Source: Phycisphaera mikurensis NBRC 102666 | GTDB taxonomy: Bacteria > Planctomycetota > Phycisphaerae > Phycisphaerales > SM1A02 | Assembly: GCA_945870475.1 (NCBI GenBank) | Contig: CAMBSR010000057.1 | Coordinates: 1-10,869, forward strand | Direction of reading: 5' to 3' | Length of the DNA: 10,869 bases | Shown: piece by piece, positions 4,852 through 10,869 of the stretch | Layout of the letters: the number at the start of each line of letters is the position of its first letter | Position numbering within the stretch: the stretch's first letter is position 1 | Program-made: the position numbers and the translations under genes | Notes under the pieces: model-generated | The model's database searches: none | Told to the model about the DNA's origin: nothing | Seen by the model: only the letters and a program-made list of their open reading frames with translations

Positions 4852-6123
4852 GTGGCGAGCAGCACCAAGAAGAAGAAGGACGCGGACGCTCCGGCAGAGG
4901 AGCCCGCGTCGAGCCTCATTCCGGGTCTTGAGGAACCGGCGTCCACGGCCACGAAGTCGTACACGGTGCTCGCGCGCCGGTACCGCTCCCGCACGTTCGA
5001 CGAGGTGGTGGGGCAGGATTCCATCTCGCGCACGCTGCAGAACGCCATCTCGACCGGTCGCACCGCGCACGCGTACCTCTTCTGCGGAACGCGCGGCGTG
5101 GGCAAGACCAGCATGGCGCGCATCTTCGCGCGCGCCCTCAACGCGCACGGCCAGGTGCAGGCCCGGGAGATCGGCGACGCCATCATGCGCGGCGAGGACA
5201 TCGACGTCGTCGAGATCGACGGCGCGTCCAACCGCGGCATCGACGACGCACGCGACCTGATCGCGGGCGCCGGCATCGCGCCCGCGCGCAGTGCCTACAA
5301 GATCTACATCATCGACGAAGTCCACATGCTCACGACGCCGGCGTTCAACGCGCTGCTCAAGACCATGGAGGAGCCGCCGTCGCACGTGAAGTTCATCCTG
5401 TGCACCACCGAGGCGCACAAGGTGCCGGCCACCATCCAGAGCCGCTGCCAGCGCTTCGACTTCCGGAACATCGCCGCGACCAAGATCGCGGGACACCTGA
5501 AGGACGTGCTGGCGAAGGAATCGATCGCCGCCGACGACGCTGCCGTGATGCAGGTGGCGCGCCTGGCCAACGGTTCCATGCGCGATGGCCTGAGCCTGCT
5601 TGACCGCCTGGTGGCCGCGAGCGGCGACGGCCGCATCACCGCGCAGCTCCTCTCGGAGGTGCTCGGCATGCCCGATGCATCGGTGGTGGCTGCGCTGGTG
5701 TCGGCGATCGGCACCGGCGACGCGCGTTCCGCGCTCGAACATTGTGCGGCGCTCCTTGAAGGCGGCACCAGCATCGAGCAGGCGCTCGAACTCATGGCCG
5801 ACCGGTTCCGCACGCTGATGGTGGCCGCGGTCTGCGGTGCCGACAGCGAGCTGGTGGAGCTGGCGGAGGAAGCGCGTGCCGATGCCGCGCGCGATGCCAA
5901 GAGCTTCGAGCCGGCCACGCTCGCGCACCTGATCGCCGTCAGCGACGCCGTGCTCCGCGCGGTGAAGCAGAGCGGGGCACCGCGCACGCTCTTCGACGCC
6001 GCCGTGGTGCGGATGGCGCTCGCGGCGCGCTTTGCGCCCGTGGGAGAGGCTGCTGCTGCCGGCGGTTCCGCTGCCGGTGCGCCGCCGGGGTTGACCGCAA
6101 AAAAAGCGCCGCGCCCCATGTGA
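4852..6123 (+). CDS. dnaX: DNA polymerase III clamp-loader subunit, gamma-length DnaX
   Basis: Encodes 423 residues in the zero frame, close to E. coli gamma (431). DnaX is the ATPase of the clamp loader that places the sliding clamp on DNA; the longer tau form also ties the polymerase to the helicase. A Lys/Glu-rich leader (1-35) precedes the AAA+ domain: Walker A GTRGVGKT (79-86), Walker B IYIIDEVHML (151-160), sensor 1 ILCTTEAHK (182-190), SRC arginine-finger motif (197-199) and sensor 2 GSMRDGLSLLD (241-251). Domain III helices follow to about 395, then an Ala/Gly/Pro linker. The cysteine zinc module usually found between the Walker motifs is absent: there is no Cys from 79 to 183. The GTG start at 4852 has AGGA at 4838-4841; the upstream TTG at 4825 lies in the SRP T-run and is unlikely. 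The frame ends 6 codons after a run of seven A residues, where a -1 shift would extend it. Confidence 0.93.
   Translation: MASSTKKKKDADAPAEEPASSLIPGLEEPASTATKSYTVLARRYRSRTFDEVVGQDSISRTLQNAISTGRTAHAYLFCGTRGVGKTSMARIFARALNAHGQVQAREIGDAIMRGEDIDVVEIDGASNRGIDDARDLIAGAGIAPARSAYKIYIIDEVHMLTTPAFNALLKTMEEPPSHVKFILCTTEAHKVPATIQSRCQRFDFRNIAATKIAGHLKDVLAKESIAADDAAVMQVARLANGSMRDGLSLLDRLVAASGDGRITAQLLSEVLGMPDASVVAALVSAIGTGDARSALEHCAALLEGGTSIEQALELMADRFRTLMVAAVCGADSELVELAEEARADAARDAKSFEPATLAHLIAVSDAVLRAVKQSGAPRTLFDAAVVRMALAARFAPVGEAAAAGGSAAGAPPGLTAKKAPRPM
6099..6105 (+). promoter_or_regulatory. Probable -1 frameshift site in dnaX
   Basis: Seven consecutive A residues are read GCA AAA AAA GCG in the zero frame, which ends at TGA 6121-6123. 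A -1 slip of two lysine tRNAs on A AAA AAA continues into a frame open to 6674 that encodes the tau C-terminal domain. GCGCCG (6106-6111) can pair with CGGCGC (6127-6132), and three GCCGGC copies (6125, 6140, 6152) offer other hairpins. E. coli dnaX shifts at A AAA AAG. Transcriptional slippage on the A-run, as in Thermus dnaX, is an alternative; a sequencing indel is less likely. Confidence 0.8.
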
Positions 6124-6674
6124 CGCCGGCGCCGCAGTTGCCGGCCCCTGTGCCGGCTGCCGCGTCGCCCGTCGACATCGGGGCGCTCTGGAAGCGCATT
6201 TCGGAACTCGCCGAGGCCTCGCCGCGCGACCAGGCGATGGTGGATTCGTTTGAGCCGGTCTCTTTCGCCGACGGCGTGCTCGTCGTGCGCCGTGCGCGCG
6301 CGGGCAGCGGTGCGGCCGGAACGGCCATCGTCGACATGATGGTGTCGCTCGCCACGCGCGCGGCCGGGCGATCGATGCGCGTGTGCGTCGATGCCGACCC
6401 TGCGCCCCGCAAGGTGGAGGTGGTGGCGGCACCGGCGGTCGTACCGCAGCTTCCCGGCCGCGCGCCCAGCCTGCGCGACGATCCGGTGGTGAAGCATGCC
6501 CTGGTGCGGGAGGTCTCCGCGCTCTTCGATGCGACGGTGGTCCGCGTGGAGGCTGCAGGTACGCTGCCCGCGTCGGCAGCGGCAGGAGCGCAGGCGGCCG
6601 AGGCCGCGCGCGAGGAAGGCCGCGACGACGCTGACCCGCTCGAATCCCTGCTGCACGGAGAACACGATGTTTGA
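6105..6674 (+). CDS. dnaX: Tau-specific C-terminal part of DnaX (-1 frame)
   Basis: This is the continuation of dnaX after the -1 shift. It adds 189 residues to 418 zero-frame residues, giving a tau of about 607 (E. coli tau is 643). It begins with a Pro/Ala linker. The conserved DnaX C-terminal fold then follows: VDIGALWKRISELAEASP, then FEPVSFADGVLVV. Near the end, DPVVKHALVREVSALFDATV followed by VRVE matches the typical closing segment of bacterial DnaX proteins. In E. coli the tau-only region binds the polymerase alpha subunit and DnaB helicase; that role is inferred here. The stop overlaps the ybaB start by 8 bases. If read as a separate gene, the first in-frame GTG is at 6120, overlapping the zero-frame stop, but it has no clear ribosome binding site. 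A frameshift product is therefore the better explanation. Confidence 0.82.
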   Translation, partial: SAAPHVTPAPQLPAPVPAAASPVDIGALWKRISELAEASPRDQAMVDSFEPVSFADGVLVVRRARAGSGAAGTAIVDMMVSLATRAAGRSMRVCVDADPAPRKVEVVAAPAVVPQLPGRAPSLRDDPVVKHALVREVSALFDATVVRVEAAGTLPASAAAGAQAAEAAREEGRDDADPLESLLHGEHDV

Positions 6675-7026
6675 CAAGCTGAAGGCCGCGGCCGGTGTCG
6701 CCGGGCTGCTCAAGGACCTCCCGCGCGTGCAGGCCCGCCTCCTGGAGGTGAAGGAGGAGCTCGGCCGCGTCCAGTGCGCCGGCCACTCGCCGTGCCGCCG
6801 CGTGCGTGCCGTGATGAACGGGCGCCTGGAGCTTGTCTCCGTGGACATCGACCCCGAGTCGATGGTGGCCGATTCGCCGCAGGCGCGCGCCGCGCTGCAG
6901 ACCGCGGTGACCGAGGCCGTGAACGACGCGATCCGCCATGCCCGTCGCGAGGCCGGCCAGCACGTGGCCGCCGCGGCGCAGGAACTGGGGCTTCCGATCC
7001 CGCCCAGCCTTCTTCAGCATCTCTGA
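6667..7026 (+). CDS. ybaB: YbaB/EbfC nucleoid-associated protein
   Basis: Encodes 119 residues (E. coli YbaB has 109). YbaB/EbfC proteins are dimeric DNA-binding proteins of the nucleoid. The layout fits: an N-terminal helix MFDKLKAAAGVAGLLKDLPR, a long helix about 18-37, then strands through about residue 60 with VMNGRLELVSVDIDPE (the family's NG...V.IDP motif at 50-64). The C-terminal helix (about 70-107) contains AVNDAIRHARREA, matching the family's A-NDA--- pattern. The tail LGLPIPPSL resembles the usual LP-GF motif. C37 and C43 lie in the variable loop and are unusual. The start at ATG 6667 has GGAG (6657-6660) with 6-base spacing and overlaps the tau stop, so translation is probably coupled to the long form of dnaX. 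It sits between dnaX and recR, its conserved place in many bacteria. Confidence 0.9.
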   Translation: MFDKLKAAAGVAGLLKDLPRVQARLLEVKEELGRVQCAGHSPCRRVRAVMNGRLELVSVDIDPESMVADSPQARAALQTAVTEAVNDAIRHARREAGQHVAAAAQELGLPIPPSLLQHL

Positions 7027-7053
7027 GCCTGCAGTACCACTGAATCGCACCCC

Positions 7054-7692
7054 GTGGCAAGCGAACGACCCAACTCCGCGTACCCCGAGTGCGTGACCCG
7101 GCTCATCGAGGAGTTCGGCAAGCTGCCCGGCGTCGGGCGCCGCAGCGCGGAGCGGCTGGCGTTCTTCGTCCTGAAGAGCCCGGAGCCCGAGGCGATGCGC
7201 CTGGCGCAGGCGATCACCGACGTGAAGCGGAAGATCCGCCACTGCTCCACGTGCTGGAACCTGACCGATGCCGATCCGTGCCCCATCTGCCGCAGCGAGG
7301 CGCGCGACGCCTCCACGGTGCTGGTGGTGGAGCAGCCGAAGGACCTGATCAGCCTGGAGCAGACCGGGATGTACCGCGGCGTCTACCACGTCCTCATGGG
7401 CCGCATCGACCCGCTCGATGGGGTCGGTGCCGACAGCCTGACGGTGAAGGACCTGGTGCGCCGCGTGGAGCAGCCCTCCGCGAACGCGCGCGGCGTGGCG
7501 GTGCGCGAGGTGATCCTCGGCATGAACCCCGACATGGAAGGCGAGAGCACCGGGCTGCAGATCGCCTCGGAGATGACGCGCCGCGGCATCAAGGTCACGC
7601 GCCTCGCGCGCGGGCTGCCGGCGGGCGGGCAGATCGAATACGCGAGCAAGGCCGTGCTGGCCGACGCCATCGCCTGCAGGCAGGAGCTCTGA
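7054..7692 (+). CDS. recR: Recombination mediator RecR
   Basis: Encodes 212 residues (E. coli RecR has 201). RecR works with RecO (and RecF) to load RecA at single-strand gaps. Domains in order: helix-hairpin-helix region about 14-42 (LIEEFGKLPGVGRRSAERLA); zinc finger with C64, C67, C76 and C79 (HCSTCWN...CPIC); Toprim domain about 87-170, with VVEQPKDL (E93) and ILGMNPDMEGESTGL; and the C-terminal Walker-B-like and ring-forming region, RLARGLPAGGQIEYASKAVLADA. All expected motifs are intact. The GTG start at 7054 lies 27 bases after ybaB. Its ribosome binding site is weak, and I see no better start. The dnaX-ybaB-recR order is widely conserved. rpoN begins one base after the stop. Confidence 0.95.
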   Translation: MASERPNSAYPECVTRLIEEFGKLPGVGRRSAERLAFFVLKSPEPEAMRLAQAITDVKRKIRHCSTCWNLTDADPCPICRSEARDASTVLVVEQPKDLISLEQTGMYRGVYHVLMGRIDPLDGVGADSLTVKDLVRRVEQPSANARGVAVREVILGMNPDMEGESTGLQIASEMTRRGIKVTRLARGLPAGGQIEYASKAVLADAIACRQEL

Positions 7693-7693
7693 G

Positions 7694-9181
7694 ATGCGCA
7701 TCGGCCACACGCAGCAGATGCGCACCGGGCAGCAGATGCGGATGGTCCCGCGGCTGATCCAGTCGATGGAGGTGCTGCAGCTTCCGGCCGCCGAGCTCCA
7801 GGAGCGGCTGGCGCAGGAACTGGAGAAGAACGTGGCACTCGAGGCCAAGGAGCCGGGGTTCGAGCTCGAGCTCCAGCGGCCCGAGAGCGAGCGGCCGATC
7901 GCCGAACCCGACGCCGCGGCGGAGGGCTTCGAGCGGCTTCGCGAGCTCGAGCGTTCCTACGGCGAGATGATGGACGGCGACGGCGGCCGCTCCCGTCGTG
8001 GCGACGGCGAGCGCGACGGCAAGATGGAGGCCATGGCCAACACGCCGAGCCGGGGCGAGAACCTCGCGGAGCGCCTGCTCCACGACTGGCGCCTGGCCGA
8101 CGTGGCCGAGGAACTGCGCGCGCCGGGTGCCGCGATCATCGAGGCGCTCGATGCCGACGGACTGCTTGATTCCACGCTCGAATCGATCCGCGAGGCGCAC
8201 GGCGGCCGGTGGAGCGAGGAACTGATGGCGCGGGCGCTGCATGCGGTGCAGGGCGCGCTCGATCCGGCCGGCATCGCCGCGCGCGACGTGCGCGAGAGCC
8301 TGGTGCTCCAGGTGGAGGCCGCGCTCGGCGAGCGCGACGGCACCGAGCTGGACGCCGCCATGCGCGCCGCGTTCGAGGACGCGCGCACGCTGCTTGCCTC
8401 GCACTGGGACGATTTCCTGGAGAACCGCCTGCCGCGCATCGAGCAGCGGGCGCATCTTTCCCTGGCCCGCATCCAGGCCGCGCGCGATGCGCTCCGCCGC
8501 CTGCGGCTCTCGCCAGGCCGTGACGTGGTGGATGCCGACACGCGTCCGGTGCTTCCCGACGTGGTGGTGGAGTACGACGCCGACCAGGACCGCTACGTGG
8601 CCGCGCTTGCCGATGGCATCCTCCCCGTGCTGCGCGTGAACCCCGTCTACGAGCGCATGGCGAAGGACGGCGCGGTGGATGCGAAGACGCGCGAGTTCGT
8701 CGGCACCAACGTGAAGGCCGCGGAGTGGCTGATCGAGGCGCTGCACCATCGCCGCACCACGCTCATGCGCGTGGTGGAGGAGGTGATCGCGCGGCAGCGG
8801 CCGTGGTTCGACGAGGGGCCCGAGGCGCTGCGGCGCCTCGAGATGTCCGAGGTGGCGCAGTCGCTCGGCCTGAGCACCGGCACCGTCAGCCGCGCCGTGA
8901 GCGGCAAGTGGATGCAGACGCCGCGCGGGATCGTCGAGCTCCGCAAGTTCTTCACGGGGGGTGTCGAGACCGCCGACGGCGAGGGCGCGAGCTGGGAAGC
9001 GGTGCGCCAGATGGTGAAGGACGTGATCGACGGGGAGGACCGCGCCCACCCGCTGTCCGACGAGGCCATTGCCGGCAGGCTGAAGGACCGGGGAGTGACC
9101 ATCGCGCGGCGCACGGTGGTGAAGTACCGCGAGCAGCTGGGCATTCCGTCCGCGCGCCACCGCAAGTCGCACGGCACGTGA
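7694..9181 (+). CDS. rpoN: RNA polymerase sigma-54 factor RpoN
   Basis: Encodes 495 residues, a normal length. Sigma-54 directs RNA polymerase to -24/-12 promoters and needs AAA+ enhancer-binding activators. Region I (about 6-50) is Gln/Leu-rich with QQMRMVPRLIQSMEVLQLPA and the activator-responsive helix. An acidic, charged linker (about 52-115) is region II. The core-binding domain is about 120-320 (NLAERLLHDWRL, LPRIEQRAHLSLARI, RLSPGRD, PVLPDVVVEYD). A helix-turn-helix lies about 384-403 (SEVAQSLGLSTGTVSRAVSG), followed by TPRGIVELRKFF. The diagnostic RpoN box is ARRTVVKYRE (471-480). GGAG at 7683-7686, inside the last recR codons, serves ATG 7694 with 7-base spacing. The gene follows recR by one base, so it is co-transcribed with dnaX-ybaB-recR. 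Sigma-54 often drives flagellar genes in other bacteria, and a flagellar cluster lies in this window, but no clear -24/-12 site was found here. Confidence 0.96.
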   Translation: MRIGHTQQMRTGQQMRMVPRLIQSMEVLQLPAAELQERLAQELEKNVALEAKEPGFELELQRPESERPIAEPDAAAEGFERLRELERSYGEMMDGDGGRSRRGDGERDGKMEAMANTPSRGENLAERLLHDWRLADVAEELRAPGAAIIEALDADGLLDSTLESIREAHGGRWSEELMARALHAVQGALDPAGIAARDVRESLVLQVEAALGERDGTELDAAMRAAFEDARTLLASHWDDFLENRLPRIEQRAHLSLARIQAARDALRRLRLSPGRDVVDADTRPVLPDVVVEYDADQDRYVAALADGILPVLRVNPVYERMAKDGAVDAKTREFVGTNVKAAEWLIEALHHRRTTLMRVVEEVIARQRPWFDEGPEALRRLEMSEVAQSLGLSTGTVSRAVSGKWMQTPRGIVELRKFFTGGVETADGEGASWEAVRQMVKDVIDGEDRAHPLSDEAIAGRLKDRGVTIARRTVVKYREQLGIPSARHRKSHGT

Positions 9182-9214
9182 GCGGGGCGAAGGCGTGATC
9201 CAGGCCCCGTCCGC

Positions 9215-9229
9215 CGGGCAGGGCGCCCG
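9215..9229 (+). terminator. Weak GC hairpin downstream of rpoN
   Basis: CGGGC (9215-9219) and GCCCG (9225-9229) can form a 5-bp stem with a 5-base loop, 34 bases after the rpoN stop. There is no T-run, so termination would not be of the standard intrinsic type. It could separate the rpoN operon from the aminotransferase gene, which appears to have its own promoter. Confidence 0.25.
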
Positions 9230-9240
9230 CAGGCCATGGC

Positions 9241-9246
9241 TACACT
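9241..9246 (+). promoter_or_regulatory. Probable -10 element of the aminotransferase gene, leaderless
   Basis: GGCTACACT carries a TACACT hexamer followed by 7 bases (GCGCCCC) and then ATG 9254. The expected transcription start is 9253-9254, at the start codon itself. There is no Shine-Dalgarno sequence before 9254, which fits a leaderless mRNA. No clear -35 box is visible. The motif GCTACMMT also precedes ffs, and CTACACT precedes the PIN/TRAM gene. Confidence 0.45.
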
Positions 9247-9253
9247 GCGCCCC

Positions 9254-10174
9254 ATGACTTCCGCCGCCGTCACGCCCGCAGCTGCGCCGCATGCCTCGCG
9301 TCCCCGCAAGATCTGGATGGACGGCCACCTGGTCGATCCGGCCGATGCGAAGGTCTCGGTCTACGACCACGGCCTGCTGTACGGCGACGGCTGCTTCGAG
9401 GGCCTCCGCGGCTACAAGGGGCGCATCTTCAAGATGGACTCGCACCTGAAGCGCCTCGAGGAGAGTGCCGAGCGCATCCGCCTGAAGATCCCGTACTCGC
9501 GCGCAGAGCTGGCGAAGGCCATGAAGGACACCATGGATGCGTGCGGCATGGCGGATTGCTACATCCGCCTGGTGGTGACACGCGGCGTCGGCACGCTGGG
9601 CCTGCATCCCTTCAAGTGCCCGCGCCCGGGCGTGATCATCGTGGTGGACACCATCCAGCTTTACCCGCACGAGCTCTACAAGAGCGGCATGAAGGTGATC
9701 GTGGCCAAGCGTCCGCGCATCCCCATGCAGTGCCTCGACCCGGCCATCAAGAGCCTGAACTACCTGAACAACATCCTCGCCAAGATCGAGGCCATCGATG
9801 CCGACGTGCTCGAGGCCATCATGCTCAACACCGACGGCGAGGTGAGCGAGTGCACGGGCGACAACATCTTCGCGATCACCGGCGGTCGCATCCACACGCC
9901 GCCGACGAGCTCCGGCATCCTGCACGGGATCACGCGGCAGTTCGTGATCGACGAACTGGCCCCGGCGGCCGGCATCCCGGTGGAGGAGCGCCGCATGGTG
10001 CTCGAGGACCTGTACCGCGCCGACGAGGTGTTCCTGACCGGCACCGCGGCCGAGATCATCGGCGTGAGCGCCATCGGCGACCGCGTGATCGGCGCAGGAC
10101 GCATGGGCCCGCTCACCGGGAAGCTTGAGTCGGAGTTCCGGCGCCGCATCTCCGAGGGCGCGCCGGAGGACTGA
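9254..10174 (+). CDS. ilvE: Branched-chain amino acid aminotransferase (PLP fold type IV)
   Basis: Encodes 306 residues from ATG 9254, the usual IlvE length. It transfers amino groups between glutamate/2-oxoglutarate and leucine, isoleucine or valine, using pyridoxal phosphate. Seen in the sequence: WMDGHLVDPADAKVSVYDHG (21-40) with LLYGDGCFEGLRGYKG; the substrate-side RLVVTRGVGTLGL (105-117); the catalytic lysine K166 in DPAIKSLNYLNNILAK; the cofactor-contact segment DGEVSECTGDNIFAI (194-208); GILHGITRQ (221-229); and the phosphate-binding FLTGTAAEI (260-268). The N-terminal 18 residues are Ala/Pro-rich and non-conserved. ATG 9236 is an in-frame alternative adding 6 residues, but it lies upstream of the likely -10 element. 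D-amino-acid or aminodeoxychorismate-lyase relatives are less likely, because length and motifs match branched-chain enzymes. The gene is 72 bases after rpoN. Confidence 0.92.
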   Translation: MTSAAVTPAAAPHASRPRKIWMDGHLVDPADAKVSVYDHGLLYGDGCFEGLRGYKGRIFKMDSHLKRLEESAERIRLKIPYSRAELAKAMKDTMDACGMADCYIRLVVTRGVGTLGLHPFKCPRPGVIIVVDTIQLYPHELYKSGMKVIVAKRPRIPMQCLDPAIKSLNYLNNILAKIEAIDADVLEAIMLNTDGEVSECTGDNIFAITGGRIHTPPTSSGILHGITRQFVIDELAPAAGIPVEERRMVLEDLYRADEVFLTGTAAEIIGVSAIGDRVIGAGRMGPLTGKLESEFRRRISEGAPED

Positions 10175-10225
10175 TCGGGGAGGGCGTCGTGCGCCAGGCG
10201 CGCATGACCAGGAGCGACACCCGCC

Positions 10226-10869
10226 ATGCGATGCAAGGGCTGCGGATACTCGTTGTGGAACGTGCCCGGTCGCACTTGCCCGGAGTGCGGTCGCGGGTTC
10301 GTGCCGAGCGAGTTCGAGTTCCAGGCGAATGCCGTGGAGTTCTGCTGCCCGGGCTGCATGCAGCAGTACTACGGATCGGATGAGCACGGCCTTCCCGTGC
10401 CGCGCGCCTTCGACTGCGTGAAGTGCGGCGCGGCGTGCGAACTCGATTCGATGATCCTGCGCGTGGCGCCCGGCGTGCGCGAGGACGCGGTGGAGCGCTA
10501 TCGCGTGCCGTGGGAGCAGGAGTCGCAGGGCGGACGGTTCCGGCGCTTCTGGCGGACCATCGGCGAGTCGCTGCAGCGGCCGACACGGCTGGGCCTGGCG
10601 ATCCGTGCGGGTGCCGATGCACGGCGTGCGACCTGGTTTGCGTTGGCGATGCTCTTCGGAGCACTGCTGCCGACGGCGCTTCTCATGCTCGGATTCGCGT
10701 TGTTCCAGCCACTCTGGACCGCCGGAACCACCCGGACGGGAGCGTCTGCGCTCGGTGCGGAGCTCTGGGAGGGTGTTGGCGTCGGCATGGGAGTCATGGT
10801 GGGCTCCACGCTCGGGATGCTCGCATCGTTGGCGTTGCTGGCCCTGGTCGCAGTCGTCCTGCTTCGGTT
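10226..10869 (+). CDS. Zinc-ribbon membrane protein, 3' end outside the window
   Basis: At least 214 residues; the frame is open to the end of the window, so the gene is partial. The N-terminus begins MRCKGCGYSLWNVPGRTCPE followed by CG (C3, C6, C18, C21), a classic zinc ribbon. A second cysteine-rich part has C40, C41, C44 and then C64, C67, C71 (FCCPGC and CVKCGAAC). Residues 28-70 read as PSEFEF, NAVEFCCPGCMQQYYG and VPRAFDCVKCG. I associate this layout with planctomycete proteins, from memory only. A charged linker (75-135) leads to a membrane helix about 136-160 and a second Gly/Leu-rich helical segment about 184-213 that may continue. ATG 10226 has AGGAG at 10210-10214, spaced 11 bases. 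It could be a membrane protein whose cytosolic zinc ribbons bind a partner; function unknown. It follows ilvE by 51 bases. Third-position GC falls somewhat toward the 3' end. Confidence 0.8.
   Translation, partial: MRCKGCGYSLWNVPGRTCPECGRGFVPSEFEFQANAVEFCCPGCMQQYYGSDEHGLPVPRAFDCVKCGAACELDSMILRVAPGVREDAVERYRVPWEQESQGGRFRRFWRTIGESLQRPTRLGLAIRAGADARRATWFALAMLFGALLPTALLMLGFALFQPLWTAGTTRTGASALGAELWEGVGVGMGVMVGSTLGMLASLALLALVAVVLLR

Noticed and set aside
3584..5260. Plus-strand open frame of about 558 codons across the PIN/TRAM gene and into dnaX
   Set aside because: It is the complement of the PIN/TRAM gene, continuing out of frame through ffs and dnaX. It is His/Asp/Glu-rich with no domain.
6120..6674. 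Independent hypothetical gene starting at GTG 6120
   Set aside because: The sequence is the conserved DnaX C-terminal domain, there is no clear ribosome binding site, and the A7 slip site just upstream explains its expression.
4741..7848. Minus-strand open frame of about 1,035 codons opposite ffs, dnaX, ybaB and recR
   Set aside because: The composition is typical of an antisense frame (His/Arg/Ala-rich). It covers a structured RNA and three conserved genes on the other strand.
10189..10383. Small frame starting at GTG 10189 after GGGGAGGG
   Set aside because: The ribosome binding site is attractive, but the 64-residue translation is Arg-rich. It overlaps the clearly conserved zinc-ribbon gene in another frame.
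7595..10387. Minus-strand open frame of about 930 codons opposite rpoN and ilvE
   Set aside because: The frame is antisense to two well-conserved genes. The His/Leu/Arg-rich translation has no family features.

Overview
The window is a high-GC (roughly 70%) bacterial chromosome segment, densely coding, with no tRNA, rRNA, transposase, phage gene or CRISPR array that I can see. The gene content points to a planctomycete, most likely a Phycisphaerae-type organism. It combines flagellar basal-body genes, sigma-54, a PIN/TRAM membrane protein, the ffs-dnaX-ybaB-recR neighbourhood and a zinc-ribbon membrane protein that begins with a CxxCGYxL-type motif. This lineage assignment is inferred from gene content, not from a marker phylogeny.

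Region 1 (1-3244, + strand) is a flagellar block. It holds a small Fis-type DNA-binding protein, fliE (rod/MS-ring junction) and a divergent fliF (MS ring) whose cytoplasmic tail seems to carry a FliG N-terminal-like domain. A small unknown protein overlaps the fliF stop codon, and a second small cysteine-containing unknown protein has its ribosome binding site inside a strong hairpin.

Region 2 (3245-4680) is a convergent junction with short direct repeats, followed on the minus strand by a four-helix PIN/TRAM membrane protein of the YacL type. That gene starts divergently from ffs and appears to be transcribed as a nearly leaderless mRNA.

Region 3 (4673-9181, + strand) is a housekeeping operon. 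It contains the signal recognition particle RNA (ffs), dnaX (clamp-loader gamma/tau), ybaB, recR and rpoN. The dnaX reading frame is split at a run of seven A residues, as expected for -1 frameshifting that makes a short gamma and a long tau. The DnaX ATPase domain lacks the usual four-cysteine zinc module. rpoN starts one base after the recR stop.

Region 4 (9182-10869, + strand) holds a branched-chain amino acid aminotransferase with its own probable leaderless promoter, then the 5' part of a zinc-ribbon plus membrane-helix protein that runs off the end of the window.

I found no clear new multi-gene system. The most interesting points are the dnaX frameshift together with the missing zinc module, the apparent FliF-FliG_N fusion, the non-GGAA apical loop in the SRP RNA, and the hairpin covering a start site in the flagellar block.
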